Shown here: positions 15,649 to 22,718 of the stretch, piece after piece | How the letters are laid out: every line of letters begins with the position of its first letter | Numbering within the stretch: position 1 is the stretch's first letter | Made by a program: the position numbers and the translations under genes | NCBI GenBank assembly: GCA_023664485.1 | Contig: JAMPFK010000034.1 | Coordinates: 1 to 22,718 of the forward strand | Reading direction: 5' to 3' | Length of the DNA stretch: 22,718 nt | Origin: Bacteroides fragilis | GTDB taxonomy: Bacteria; Bacillota; Clostridia; Lachnospirales; Lachnospiraceae | The notes under the pieces: model-generated | Seen by the model: only the letters and a program-made list of their open reading frames with translations | What the model was told of the DNA's origin: nothing | Database searches by the model: none

Positions 15649-15704
15649 GCGGTTGGAAGAGGGATTCTTCCAGCCGCAAGTTTGTATTGGAGGCAAAAGA
15701 GCCT
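15649..15704 (+). terminator. Tandem hairpins after the MBL gene (weak terminator or attenuator)
   Basis: GCGGTTGGAAG (15649-15659) pairs with CTTCCAGCCGC (15667-15677), with one G-T pair. A second small hairpin, AGGC (15691-15694) with GCCT (15701-15704), is followed by TTATT. The first stem has no proper T-tract (AAGTTTGTATT), so termination may be partial. I see no good promoter in the 123-base gap before the vWA gene. Confidence 0.5.
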
Positions 15705-15736
15705 TTATTCACAAAGCCGCATGAAAGGAGAAAGGC

Positions 15737-15763
15737 ATGGTATCGTTATGGAAGAAAAGATAG
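15737..15763 (+). other. Eight-codon ORF overlapping the start of the vWA gene
   Basis: ATG 15737 lies 6 nt after an ideal GGAG (15727-15730) and encodes MVSLWKKR before TAG at 15761-15763. The vWA gene's own ATG (15748) lies inside this ORF in another frame and is farther from the Shine-Dalgarno. It may be a leader peptide with translational coupling or a chance ORF. Confidence 0.35.
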
Positions 15764-17025
15764 CTTCTCTGGCCCGTGAGGTCATCCGTCTGGCGCATGA
15801 CGGTATTCTGATCAATATGCGTTTTCTGGATGTGGCGCTGGCCAGGCTGAAGCTGGAGGCGCGGGAACAGATGGGCTCGTTCGCTTATGACGGGAGCACA
15901 CTCTTTTATGATCCGGCGCTTCTGCTGGGGAAATACCGGAAAGAGCCGCATTTTATGGTCAGGCTCTATCTGCATGTGCTTCTGCACTGCATTTTTTATC
16001 ATAGCTTTCAGACCGACAGGCTGGAACGGGAATTGTGGGATCTGGCGACCGATATTGCCGTAGAGAATACCGTCCTGCAAATGGGTCTGCATCTGGCTTC
16101 GCTGCCCTCGGATGCGGTCCTGCGGAACAGACTGGATATTTTACAGAAACAGGCCGGCGGTCTGACGGCGGAGAAACTTTACCGGCATTTCAGGATCGAA
16201 CCGCCCTCCGGCAGGGCTTTGCGGGAATGGCGGGAGCTGTGCCATTTTGACGAGCACCTGTATTGGGACAGAAAAGAAGAGCTGGCTTTATCGCAGGAAG
16301 AATGGCGTAAAGTAAGCGAGCGGGTGAAAGCGGACTTAAAATCCTTTTCCAGGGATAAGAACAATGTGCAGAGTATGGAAGAAAATCTGAAAGAGGCCAC
16401 GAGAGAAAAGTATGATTACGGCGATTTCCTGCGGCGGTTTATGGTAAGGGGCGAGACGGTACAGGTCAATGACGATGAATTTGATTATATTTACTATACT
16501 TATGGCCTGTCCCGCTATGGAAATATGCCGCTCGTAGAGCCGTTGGAATATAAGGATGCCAATCGGATCAGGGATTTTGTGATCGCTCTCGATACCTCGG
16601 CGTCCTGCCGCGGGGAAGTAGTGCAGGCTTTCCTGGACAGGACTTATCAGATCATGCAGCAGAAGGAGAATTTTTTTCAGAAGATCAATGTGCATATCAT
16701 TCAGTGCGACAATGAGGTGCAGAGCGATACGAAGATAACCTGCAGGGAGGAGTTCGACGCGTTTATGCAAAACGGAAAACTGCGGGGATTCGGCTCTACG
16801 GATTTCCGGCCGGTCTTTCAATATGTGGAAGAGCTGATGCGGGCGGGCGAGTTCGAGGATTTGAAAGGGCTTCTTTATTTTACGGACGGTTACGGGATCT
16901 ACCCCGAACGGATGCCGGAGTATGAGACCGCTTTTCTTTTTCTGCGGGAGGACGGCGAAGCGCCGGCGGTACCGCCCTGGGCGATTAAAATTGTATTGAG
17001 CGAAGAGCAGTTTGAAAAAAATTGA
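15748..17025 (+). CDS. vWA-domain protein with metallopeptidase-like N-terminus (DUF2201 type)
   Basis: The 425-residue cytosolic protein has two parts. The N-terminal ~200 residues resemble the putative metallopeptidase domain of DUF2201 proteins: HVLLHCIFYH (76-85) aligns with HExxH..xxH, followed by ELWDLATDIAVEN (95-107). The Glu of HExxH is Val77, so peptidase activity is doubtful. A charged helical region (~170-230) links to a von Willebrand A-like domain (~275-420) with a complete metal-ion-dependent adhesion site: LDTSAS (281-286), the Thr/Asp pair in GSTDFRP (349-355) and Asp380 in YFTDGYG. ATG 15748 is chosen as the first start after AAAGGAGAAAGG; MKGERHGIV from 15721 is possible. 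The MoxR-like ATPase gene follows 17 nt later, the usual vWA/MoxR pairing. The role is unknown; protein remodelling or conflict defence is inferred. Confidence 0.8.
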   Translation: MEEKIASLAREVIRLAHDGILINMRFLDVALARLKLEAREQMGSFAYDGSTLFYDPALLLGKYRKEPHFMVRLYLHVLLHCIFYHSFQTDRLERELWDLATDIAVENTVLQMGLHLASLPSDAVLRNRLDILQKQAGGLTAEKLYRHFRIEPPSGRALREWRELCHFDEHLYWDRKEELALSQEEWRKVSERVKADLKSFSRDKNNVQSMEENLKEATREKYDYGDFLRRFMVRGETVQVNDDEFDYIYYTYGLSRYGNMPLVEPLEYKDANRIRDFVIALDTSASCRGEVVQAFLDRTYQIMQQKENFFQKINVHIIQCDNEVQSDTKITCREEFDAFMQNGKLRGFGSTDFRPVFQYVEELMRAGEFEDLKGLLYFTDGYGIYPERMPEYETAFLFLREDGEAPAVPPWAIKIVLSEEQFEKN

Positions 17026-17042
17026 ATCGATGGAGAAACGAA

Positions 17043-18587
17043 ATGTTAAATATCAAACAGGCAAAAGAGTATATCAGGGATTCCGTTAAGCTGTATCTGA
17101 AAAAGGATGAGGAGGGGGAATATCGTATTCCTGTGGTCAGACAGCGGCCCATTTTTCTGCTGGGGGCGCCGGGCATCGGCAAAACGGCGGTCATGGAGCA
17201 GATCGCGCAGGAGCTCGGTATCGCGCTCGTATCCTATTCCATGACGCACCATACGAGGCAGTCTGCGCTGGGGCTTCCTTTTATTGCGCACAGGGAATAT
17301 GACGGGTTCTCTTATGATGTTTCCGAGTATACGATGAGCGAAATCATCGCTTCCATTTATGATGTGATGCAGGAAAGCGGCATCAGAGAAGGCATTCTTT
17401 TTCTGGATGAGATCAACTGCGTGTCCGAGACGCTTGCGCCGTCGATGCTGCAGTTCCTTCAATATAAAGTGTTCGGCCGTCATAAGGTGCCGGAAGGCTG
17501 GGTCATCGTCACTGCCGGAAACCCGCCGGAATACAATAAATCGGTGCGGGAGTTCGATGTGGTCACGCTGGACAGAATGAAAATCCTGGAGGTGGAGGCG
17601 GATTACGGCGTCTGGAAAGAGTATGCGAGGAACAGGAATCTGCATACCGCCATTTTGAATTATCTGGATTTGAAAAAAGAGGATTTTTACCAGGTCGAAA
17701 CGACCGTACGGGGCAAAAATTATATCACGGCCAGAGGCTGGGAGGATTTGTCGGAGATGATACAGCTCTGCGAAGAGGAGGGCATGGACGTAGAAGAAAC
17801 GCTTGTGGAGCAGTATCTGCGGAATCCCCGCGTCGTCAGGGAGTTTACCGCATATTACGGCCTGTATCAGAAATATAAAAAGGATTACCGGGTGGAAGAG
17901 ATCCTTGCGGGAAAGAGTCCGGCGGACGCCGGGGAAAAAGCGCGGAAGGCCGGATTCGATGAGCGCCTTTCCCTGCTGGGAATGCTGATAGACCATGTAC
18001 AGCGCGATATCCGGGAGAATATGGAAGAGCTCGACTACCTGAGCGGCCTTCTGGTGCATATGAAGGCACTCAGGAATGCCGCGGCGAAGGAGGACGGCGC
18101 TGCGGCTCAGGGAAAGGATACGGGGGGCGATGCCGTCCGCGCGCTGCTCGAAAGACAGATCGAGGGGAGGCGGAAGGGAATGGAGGCCCTGCAGAAGGCC
18201 GGCTCCCTGTCCGACAGAGAAAAGCGGAAACAGCGGAAGATCATCCGCTTTCTGCAGGACGGCGAAAAGGAGCTCCGTCTGCACGGCGCGCCGGATGAGA
18301 ATGCGGCGGTACAGCTTTTGAAGGGTTTTTATGACAGAGAGGTCATGGCTTATCGCGGAAGGACCGAGGAAACCGGGAAGAAAATGCATTATCTGTTCGC
18401 CTTTGTGGAGGACGCTTTCGGAGCCGGAAATGAAATGCTCATCCTGCTGACGGAATGTACGGTCAATCAGGACAGCGCGAAATTTATCAGCATGTATGGA
18501 AGCGAAGATTATAAGAAACATCATGCGGAAATGATGGTGTCCGAGCGGGGCGATATGCTGATGAGACAGATCGATCTCGTTCTTTAG
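17043..18587 (+). CDS. MoxR-like AAA+ ATPase
   Basis: The 514-residue protein has an AAA+ domain at ~25-230: Walker A GAPGIGKT (41-48), Walker B GILFLDEIN (117-125, Asp122/Glu123), sensor 1 VIVTAGNPPEYNK with Asn160, and arginine-rich FDVVTLDRMKILEV (171-184). MoxR-type ATPases act as chaperones that remodel partner proteins, usually a vWA protein encoded next door, as here. The C-terminal half (~250-514) is long, helical and charged (EGRRKGMEALQKAGSLSDRE, then RKIIRFLQDGEKELRLHG) and is probably the oligomer or partner-binding part. ATG 17043 follows GGAG at 7 nt spacing; the frame is also open from a TTG at 17022. Spacing of 17 nt from the vWA gene and 20 nt to the LRR gene marks one operon. 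Confidence 0.88.
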   Translation: MLNIKQAKEYIRDSVKLYLKKDEEGEYRIPVVRQRPIFLLGAPGIGKTAVMEQIAQELGIALVSYSMTHHTRQSALGLPFIAHREYDGFSYDVSEYTMSEIIASIYDVMQESGIREGILFLDEINCVSETLAPSMLQFLQYKVFGRHKVPEGWVIVTAGNPPEYNKSVREFDVVTLDRMKILEVEADYGVWKEYARNRNLHTAILNYLDLKKEDFYQVETTVRGKNYITARGWEDLSEMIQLCEEEGMDVEETLVEQYLRNPRVVREFTAYYGLYQKYKKDYRVEEILAGKSPADAGEKARKAGFDERLSLLGMLIDHVQRDIRENMEELDYLSGLLVHMKALRNAAAKEDGAAAQGKDTGGDAVRALLERQIEGRRKGMEALQKAGSLSDREKRKQRKIIRFLQDGEKELRLHGAPDENAAVQLLKGFYDREVMAYRGRTEETGKKMHYLFAFVEDAFGAGNEMLILLTECTVNQDSAKFISMYGSEDYKKHHAEMMVSERGDMLMRQIDLVL

Positions 18588-18607
18588 AACGAAAATGTGC
18601 GAAGGGA

Positions 18608-19561
18608 ATGACAGTTCTTATGCAGGGAAGGGAAATGGAAACGGCGCATGGAAGTCTGCAATATGAAATACGGGAGGACGGCGTTGTCATAACCGGTTAC
18701 CGGGGAAAGGACATCGTGCTGGAGATACCGGATCGGATCAGGGAAAAGCCTGTAACCGTCGTCGGGAAAAAGGCCTTTCTCGGCGCAAAAGAATTACAGC
18801 AGCTTACGCTGCCGGGCAGTATTGCGGCCATACAGGAATGGGCCTTTGCCTGCTGCAGCGAGCTGCGGACGCTCATACTGCCGCGGAAAAGGCTTCTCAT
18901 CGGGCAGGGCATCTTGAAGGACTGTTTCCGGCTGGAGCAGATTCTTTCGGTAAACAGCGGGCAGATACTTTCGGGCTCACCGGCCGGTTCTTTCGGATAT
19001 GAGACGGAAATCTCCCGTCTGTTTGCGGCGGTGACGGGCAGTCTGGATGCCTTCTATTTATTCGATCCGCTTGCGGCGGGCAGCGAGAGCTGGTTGGAAC
19101 AGTGGGATGCGAGAATGCTGTCGCTGATGGCGCAGGCGGACGAGGAGGGCTTTTCGAAAATGCTCCTGTGCGGAGAAGAAGATTATGGGAGCAGGGAAAA
19201 TGACCTGGACTATTATCTCGAACAGCGGCGCCGGTTCAAAGTCCGGCTCGCCCTGCTCCGGCTCATGAATGATACCGGACTCGCGCCGGATATCAGGGAA
19301 GGGCTGCTTTCCTATCTGCGCGACCATACGAAGGGCGGGGCGTCGGAAGAAACCTGGAAGGTCGTTCTGGAGGAACACGGCGACGAGCGGGCTTATTATC
19401 AGTTCTTATTGGATAACGGCTGTATTCACGATGGGAATTTTGACGCCGTATTGGAGGATATGGGAGAGCGCCATACGGAGATGAAAGCCTTTCTGATGAA
19501 CGCCCGGAGCGCGCCGTCTGTGTTGGAGGACGCGTTCGCGGCGCTGGCGTTTGAGGTGTGA
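18608..19561 (+). CDS. Protein with BspA-type leucine-rich repeats (LRR_5) and helical C-terminus
   Basis: The 317-residue protein has no signal peptide. Its N-terminal ~130 residues carry about two to three BspA-like (LRR_5) repeats, recognised by the pattern VVGKKAF..AKELQQLTLPGS (52-71), IQEWAFACCSELRTLILP (75-92) and a weaker third unit at 98-115. In BspA these repeats mediate protein binding. From ~135 it is helical and acidic (LDYYLEQRRRFKVRLALLRL at 200-219, AYYQFLLDNGC at 262-272), with a layout like HEAT or ankyrin repeats but no match I can name. The start is unsure: ATG 18608, 18620 and 18635 all have nearby purine-rich sites. It is the third gene of the vWA/MoxR operon and is probably the adaptor or target. 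No terminator follows before the secG promoter. Confidence 0.65.
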   Translation: MTVLMQGREMETAHGSLQYEIREDGVVITGYRGKDIVLEIPDRIREKPVTVVGKKAFLGAKELQQLTLPGSIAAIQEWAFACCSELRTLILPRKRLLIGQGILKDCFRLEQILSVNSGQILSGSPAGSFGYETEISRLFAAVTGSLDAFYLFDPLAAGSESWLEQWDARMLSLMAQADEEGFSKMLLCGEEDYGSRENDLDYYLEQRRRFKVRLALLRLMNDTGLAPDIREGLLSYLRDHTKGGASEETWKVVLEEHGDERAYYQFLLDNGCIHDGNFDAVLEDMGERHTEMKAFLMNARSAPSVLEDAFAALAFEV

Positions 19562-19584
19562 GCTGCATTTCTTCAAAATTCCCC

Positions 19585-19613
19585 TTGCATCCCGCGCATT
19601 TCTGTGTTACACT
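19585..19613 (+). promoter_or_regulatory. Promoter of the secG-rnr-smpB operon
   Basis: TTGCAT (19585-19590) and TACACT (19608-19613) are 17 nt apart, with an extended -10 TGT just before TACACT. The secG start lies 38 nt downstream. Confidence 0.55.
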
Positions 19614-19650
19614 AGATTCTGCTTGATATAGGGAAAGGAGCAGGTTTCAA

Positions 19651-19890
19651 ATGGGAGCGTTAAGGATTGCATTGACTGTTATATATATTATTATTTGCAT
19701 TGCACTCGTCATACTGGTGTTGTTGCAGGAGGGAAAGACCGCGGGCCTTGGAGCCGTCAGCGGCGCAGCGGAGACATACTGGGGAAAGAATAAAGGGCGT
19801 TCCATGGAAGGAAAACTCGTCAGGATCACGACGGGCCTTGCCGTAGGATTCATGCTGCTGGCGATTATTCTGAACCTGAATGTTTTTTAA
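19651..19890 (+). CDS. secG: Preprotein translocase subunit SecG
   Basis: SecG is the small accessory subunit of the SecYEG channel. The 79-residue protein has two membrane helices (~5-25 and ~58-77) joined by the conserved cytoplasmic loop LLQEGKTAGLGAVSGAAETY (24-43), followed by WGKNKGRSMEGKL. Length and motif are typical of Firmicutes SecG. ATG 19651 follows AAAGGAG. It leads the block secG-rnr-smpB-ssrA, a gene order common in Firmicutes, with rnr beginning 88 nt after its stop. Confidence 0.95.
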   Translation: MGALRIALTVIYIIICIALVILVLLQEGKTAGLGAVSGAAETYWGKNKGRSMEGKLVRITTGLAVGFMLLAIILNLNVF

Positions 19891-19898
19891 ACGATGTG

Positions 19899-19927
19899 AA
19901 AGCACTCTTGCCAAAGGGTGCTTTTTT
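19899..19927 (+). terminator. Hairpin plus T-tract between secG and rnr (partial terminator)
   Basis: AAAGCACTC (19899-19907) pairs with GGGTGCTTT (19916-19924), one G-T pair, 8-nt loop, ending in T6. It has the form of an intrinsic terminator right after secG, yet rnr has no clear promoter of its own, so it probably allows read-through and lowers downstream expression. Confidence 0.7.
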
Positions 19928-19978
19928 GTTGGCGGCGGAGCGGAGCCGGCGCGTCTGCCGGAACGGATAGGTGTGAGA

Positions 19979-22108
19979 ATGGATCGGGAATTATTTGAAA
20001 AAAGAAAAAAGTTAATATGCGAGCTTTTGAACGACGAAATGTATGTGCCGTTAAAGGAAAAAGAGCTGGCCGCCTTTATGCAGGTAGCAAGGGAGGACAG
20101 GGAAGAATTCCGAAAGGCGCTGGATTCGCTTTTGCGGGAAGGCAAAGTGCAGGTCACTGCGAAAGGAAAGTATATCAAACCGGACGAACGGCTTTTGACG
20201 GGTACTTTTATCGGCAATGCCAGAGGTTTTGGTTTTGTGGAGATCGAGGGCAGGGAAGAGGATCTGTACGTTCCGGAAACGATGGTCAACCACGCTTTTC
20301 ATCTGGATAAGGTACAGGTGGAGCTATTGCCCGGCAGGCGGGGGAAAAGACAGGAGGCGGCGGTCCGCAGGATACTGGAGCACGGCGCCCGCCAGCTTGT
20401 CGGGACCTACGAGCAGTCTGCGTCTTTCGGCTTTGTCGTTCCCGATAATGGAAAGATCGGCACGGATATTTTCGTGCCGAAGGAGCGTTCTAAAGGAGCT
20501 GTGGACGGGCATAAAGTAGTAGTGGAGCTGATAAGCTACGGCGATGAACGGCATAAGCCGGAAGGAAAAATTGTGGAAATTCTCGGACATATCAATGATC
20601 CGGGCGTGGATATCCTGTCGATTATCCGGGGTTACGACCTGCCGCTTGCTTTTGGCGAAAAGGTCATGAATCAGGCGGAGCGGATTCCGGATGCGGTCCT
20701 GGAAGCGGATATGGCGGGGCGCATGGATTTACGGGATGTGCAGATGGTGACGATCGACGGCGAGGATGCGAAGGATCTTGACGATGCGGTCAGCCTGTCC
20801 AAAGAGGGAGAACGGTATCATCTCGGCGTCCACATCGCAGACGTCTCCAATTATGTGCAGGAAAATTCCGCATTAGACTGGGAGGCGTTGGAGCGGGGGA
20901 CAAGCGTTTACCTCGTGGACAGGGTCATCCCCATGCTGCCGCATAAGCTGTCGAACGGCATCTGTTCTTTGAATCAGGGCGTAGACAGGCTGGCGCTCAG
21001 CTGCCTGATGACGATCGATGGGAAGGGCAGCGTGACGGATTATCAGATCGTGGAAAGCGTCATCCGCGTGGACAGGCGGATGTCCTATACAAGCGTGAAA
21101 AAAATTCTGGAGGACCATGACGAACAGGAATGCAGAGAATACGAAGCGTTTGTTCCCATGTTCGGACAGATGGCAAAGCTGGCGGCAATCCTGCGGCAGA
21201 GGCGGCATAAGCGCGGCTCCATCGATTTCGATTTTCCGGAAACGAAGATTTTACTGGATGCGGAAGGCCATCCGACGGATATCCGGCCTTATGAGCGGAA
21301 TGTGGCGACGAAGATCATCGAGGACTTCATGCTGATCGCCAATGAGACGGTGGCGCAGCACTTTTTCTGGCTGGAGATTCCCTTTGTCTACCGTACCCAC
21401 GATAGCCCGGATCCGGAGAAAATCAGGAAGCTCTCGACGTTTCTGCATAATTTCGGCTATTATATCAGGACTTCGCGGGAGGAGATACACCCTAAGGAGA
21501 TCCAGAAGCTGCTCGATAAGATGGAAGGGACGCCGGAAGAGGCGCTGATCAGCAGGCTGACGCTGCGGAGCATGAAACAGGCGAAGTATACGGTGGAGTG
21601 CAGCGGTCATTTCGGCCTTGCCTGTCAGTATTACTGTCATTTCACATCCCCCATCAGACGATATCCGGACTTGCAGATTCATCGTATTATTAAGGAACAG
21701 CTGCGGGGCCGTCTGTCGGAGAAAAGGCTGGCGCATTATCAGGAAAGGCTGCCGGAAGCAGCGGCCCGCTCCTCTAAAATGGAACGCCGGGCCGAGGAGG
21801 CGGAGCGGGAAACGGATAAGCTGAAAAAGGCGGAATATATGGAAGGGCACATCGGCGAAGTGTTCGAGGGCGTTATTTCCGGCATTACGAGCTGGGGCAT
21901 CTATGTGGAACTGCCGAATACGGTGGAGGGCATGATTCATGTATCGAAGCTGCCCGGAGATTATTTTTATTATGACGAAAGCGCTTATGAGATGGTGGGG
22001 CAGGATACCGGTAAGAAATACCGGCTGGGAGAATCTTTGCAGGTCTGTGTTGACGGTGTGGAGCGCATGACGCGGAGCGTCGATTTTTCCATTCCTGCCG
22101 GGGCCTGA
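19979..22108 (+). CDS. rnr: Ribonuclease R
   Basis: RNase R is a processive 3'-to-5' exoribonuclease that degrades structured RNA and, with tmRNA-SmpB, non-stop mRNAs. The 709-residue protein has an N-terminal winged-helix-like region (~1-70), cold-shock OB domains (~72-200; LLTGTFIGNARGFGFVEIEG at 72-91), the catalytic RNB domain (~245-570) and a C-terminal S1 domain (~625-705; GEVFEGVISGITSWGIYVEL). The Mg-binding acidic cluster is intact in TIDGEDAKDLDDA (258-270). The RNB signature HFTSPIRRYPDLQIHR is present near residue 555. ATG 19979 is chosen for AGGTGTGAG; the frame is open from 19880 across the hairpin after secG, which is not coding. smpB follows after 43 nt. The operon layout couples RNase R to trans-translation. 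Confidence 0.95.
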   Translation: MDRELFEKRKKLICELLNDEMYVPLKEKELAAFMQVAREDREEFRKALDSLLREGKVQVTAKGKYIKPDERLLTGTFIGNARGFGFVEIEGREEDLYVPETMVNHAFHLDKVQVELLPGRRGKRQEAAVRRILEHGARQLVGTYEQSASFGFVVPDNGKIGTDIFVPKERSKGAVDGHKVVVELISYGDERHKPEGKIVEILGHINDPGVDILSIIRGYDLPLAFGEKVMNQAERIPDAVLEADMAGRMDLRDVQMVTIDGEDAKDLDDAVSLSKEGERYHLGVHIADVSNYVQENSALDWEALERGTSVYLVDRVIPMLPHKLSNGICSLNQGVDRLALSCLMTIDGKGSVTDYQIVESVIRVDRRMSYTSVKKILEDHDEQECREYEAFVPMFGQMAKLAAILRQRRHKRGSIDFDFPETKILLDAEGHPTDIRPYERNVATKIIEDFMLIANETVAQHFFWLEIPFVYRTHDSPDPEKIRKLSTFLHNFGYYIRTSREEIHPKEIQKLLDKMEGTPEEALISRLTLRSMKQAKYTVECSGHFGLACQYYCHFTSPIRRYPDLQIHRIIKEQLRGRLSEKRLAHYQERLPEAAARSSKMERRAEEAERETDKLKKAEYMEGHIGEVFEGVISGITSWGIYVELPNTVEGMIHVSKLPGDYFYYDESAYEMVGQDTGKKYRLGESLQVCVDGVERMTRSVDFSIPAGA

Positions 22109-22151
22109 TGAGCGGCGGCTAAAGACCGCCGGCTGAGAGAAAGGTATGGTC

Positions 22152-22622
22152 ATGAAGATGGCAAAGGAAGAGATGAAAGTAATTGCCAATAATAAGAAGG
22201 CGTATCACGATTTTTTCATAGAAGAGAAATATGAAGCGGGCCTTGAGCTGCACGGCACGGAAGTAAAGTCTCTGAGGCTTGGCAAGTGCAGTATCAGGGA
22301 GGGTTTTATCCGCATTGAAGACGGAGAAGCTTTCGTTTACGGCATGAATATCAGCCCCTACGAGAAAGGGAACATTTTTAACAAAGACCCGCTGCGGCCG
22401 AAAAAGCTGCTGCTGCACAAAGAGGAGATCCGCAGGCTGAACGGAAGGATGGCTGAACAGGGCTATACTGTCGTTCCCCTGCAGGTCTGTTTCAGGAACG
22501 GCCGCGCCAAATTGGAGATCGGCCTTGCCAGAGGGAAAAAACTTTATGACAAACGGCAGGATATCGCGAAAAAAGATCAGAGAAGGGAGCATGAGCGGGA
22601 TTTTAAGATCAGAAATTTATAA
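22152..22622 (+). CDS. smpB: SsrA-binding protein SmpB
   Basis: SmpB binds tmRNA and carries it to stalled ribosomes. The 156-residue protein shows the family landmarks: IANNKKAYHDFFIEEKYEAG (11-30), LHGTEVKSLRLGKCS (33-47), SPYEKGNIFNKDPLRPKKLL (68-87) and the decoding-centre tail GKKLYDKRQDIAKKDQRRE. The start could be 22146 or 22152: AAAGG lies 1 nt before the first ATG and 7 nt before the second, so 22152 is favoured; family members often begin at the MAK that follows. The ssrA gene begins 46 nt after its stop. Confidence 0.95.
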   Translation: MKMAKEEMKVIANNKKAYHDFFIEEKYEAGLELHGTEVKSLRLGKCSIREGFIRIEDGEAFVYGMNISPYEKGNIFNKDPLRPKKLLLHKEEIRRLNGRMAEQGYTVVPLQVCFRNGRAKLEIGLARGKKLYDKRQDIAKKDQRREHERDFKIRNL

Positions 22623-22628
22623 AAAAGA

Positions 22629-22657
22629 TGTTAATATCGGCCGATATATGGTAAACT
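22629..22657 (+). promoter_or_regulatory. Possible ssrA promoter containing a 14-bp palindrome
   Basis: TAAACT (22652-22657) is a candidate -10, with TGTTAA (22629-22634) 17 nt upstream as a weak -35. Between them is the perfect palindrome ATATCGGCCGATAT (22634-22647). The -10 to tmRNA distance of ~10 nt is slightly long. Confidence 0.35.
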
Positions 22658-22667
22658 GAATATATAA

Positions 22668-22718
22668 GGGCCAGTCAAGGTTTCGACAGGGGTCTTGCAG
22701 CTGGAGAAGCTATCCGCA
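22668..22718 (+). ncRNA. ssrA: tmRNA (SsrA RNA), 5' end only
   Basis: The sequence GGGCCAGTCAAGGTTTCGAC (22668-22687) followed by AGGGG is the conserved 5' end of tmRNA: acceptor-stem strand, then the D-loop-like GGTTTCGACAGGGG. tmRNA rescues stalled ribosomes with SmpB. It lies 46 nt after smpB as in many Firmicutes. Only the first 51 nt are in the window, so the tag reading frame and the 3' half are not seen. Confidence 0.92.

Noticed and set aside
17046..18524. 492-codon open frame on the minus strand
   Set aside because: It mirrors the MoxR-like ATPase gene, which has clear motifs and a ribosome binding site. The minus-strand product is rich in His, Arg and Phe with no recognisable domain.
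21251..22189. 312-codon open frame on the minus strand
   Set aside because: It is antisense to the RNase R catalytic and S1 domains and has no domain of its own.
1..22718. CRISPR array, tRNA or rRNA genes
   Set aside because: No regularly spaced direct repeats, no tRNA cloverleaf and no rRNA sequence were seen; the only RNA gene is the tmRNA start at the right edge.

Overview
The window looks like the chromosome of an anaerobic Firmicute of the Lachnospiraceae / Clostridium cluster XIVa type. This is inferred from protein character and gene order, not from a database match. Clues are a CIRCE-controlled groES-groEL pair, a bifunctional Rel with a metallo-hydrolase directly downstream, a secG-rnr-smpB-ssrA block, flavin-dependent ThyX, and strong purine-rich Shine-Dalgarno sites throughout.

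Region 1 (1-2710) is AT-rich and accessory. It holds the 3' end of an unknown gene, an Rpn/PD-(D/E)XK-type nuclease gene, a short remnant reading frame, and a small two-helix membrane protein gene broken by a frameshift. That gene ends inside a 110-bp palindromic MITE-like element. An intact RelB/DinJ-type antitoxin follows, overlapping a YoeB-type toxin that has lost its catalytic C-terminus. A strong hairpin at 2664-2706 closes the region.

Region 2 (2725-6249, minus strand) is a two-gene unit: a hybrid sensor kinase with an extracellular sensor and a fused receiver domain, then a solute-binding lipoprotein with no permease genes. I infer the lipoprotein may present a ligand to the kinase.

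Region 3 (6481-10190) holds thyX, a YeiH-type membrane protein (minus), a dCMP deaminase and a degenerate GGDEF protein. ThyX and the deaminase both serve dTMP supply. The yeiH-type and deaminase genes diverge from overlapping promoters. The GGDEF gene has its own promoter and terminator.

Region 4 (10210-15624) is housekeeping and stress: phased A-tracts, promoter and CIRCE, groES, groEL, terminator, then rel (ppGpp synthetase/hydrolase) and an MBL-fold hydrolase.

Region 5 (15640-19561) is a three-gene cassette: a vWA protein with a metallopeptidase-like N-terminus (DUF2201 type), a MoxR-like AAA+ ATPase, and a protein with BspA-type leucine-rich repeats plus a helical C-terminus. The vWA/MoxR pairing suggests an ATP-driven remodelling or conflict-type module. 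It is the best candidate for an undescribed system here; the function is unknown.

Region 6 (19585-22718) is secG, rnr, smpB and the 5' end of ssrA (tmRNA). This block covers protein export, RNA decay and trans-translation; the window ends inside tmRNA.
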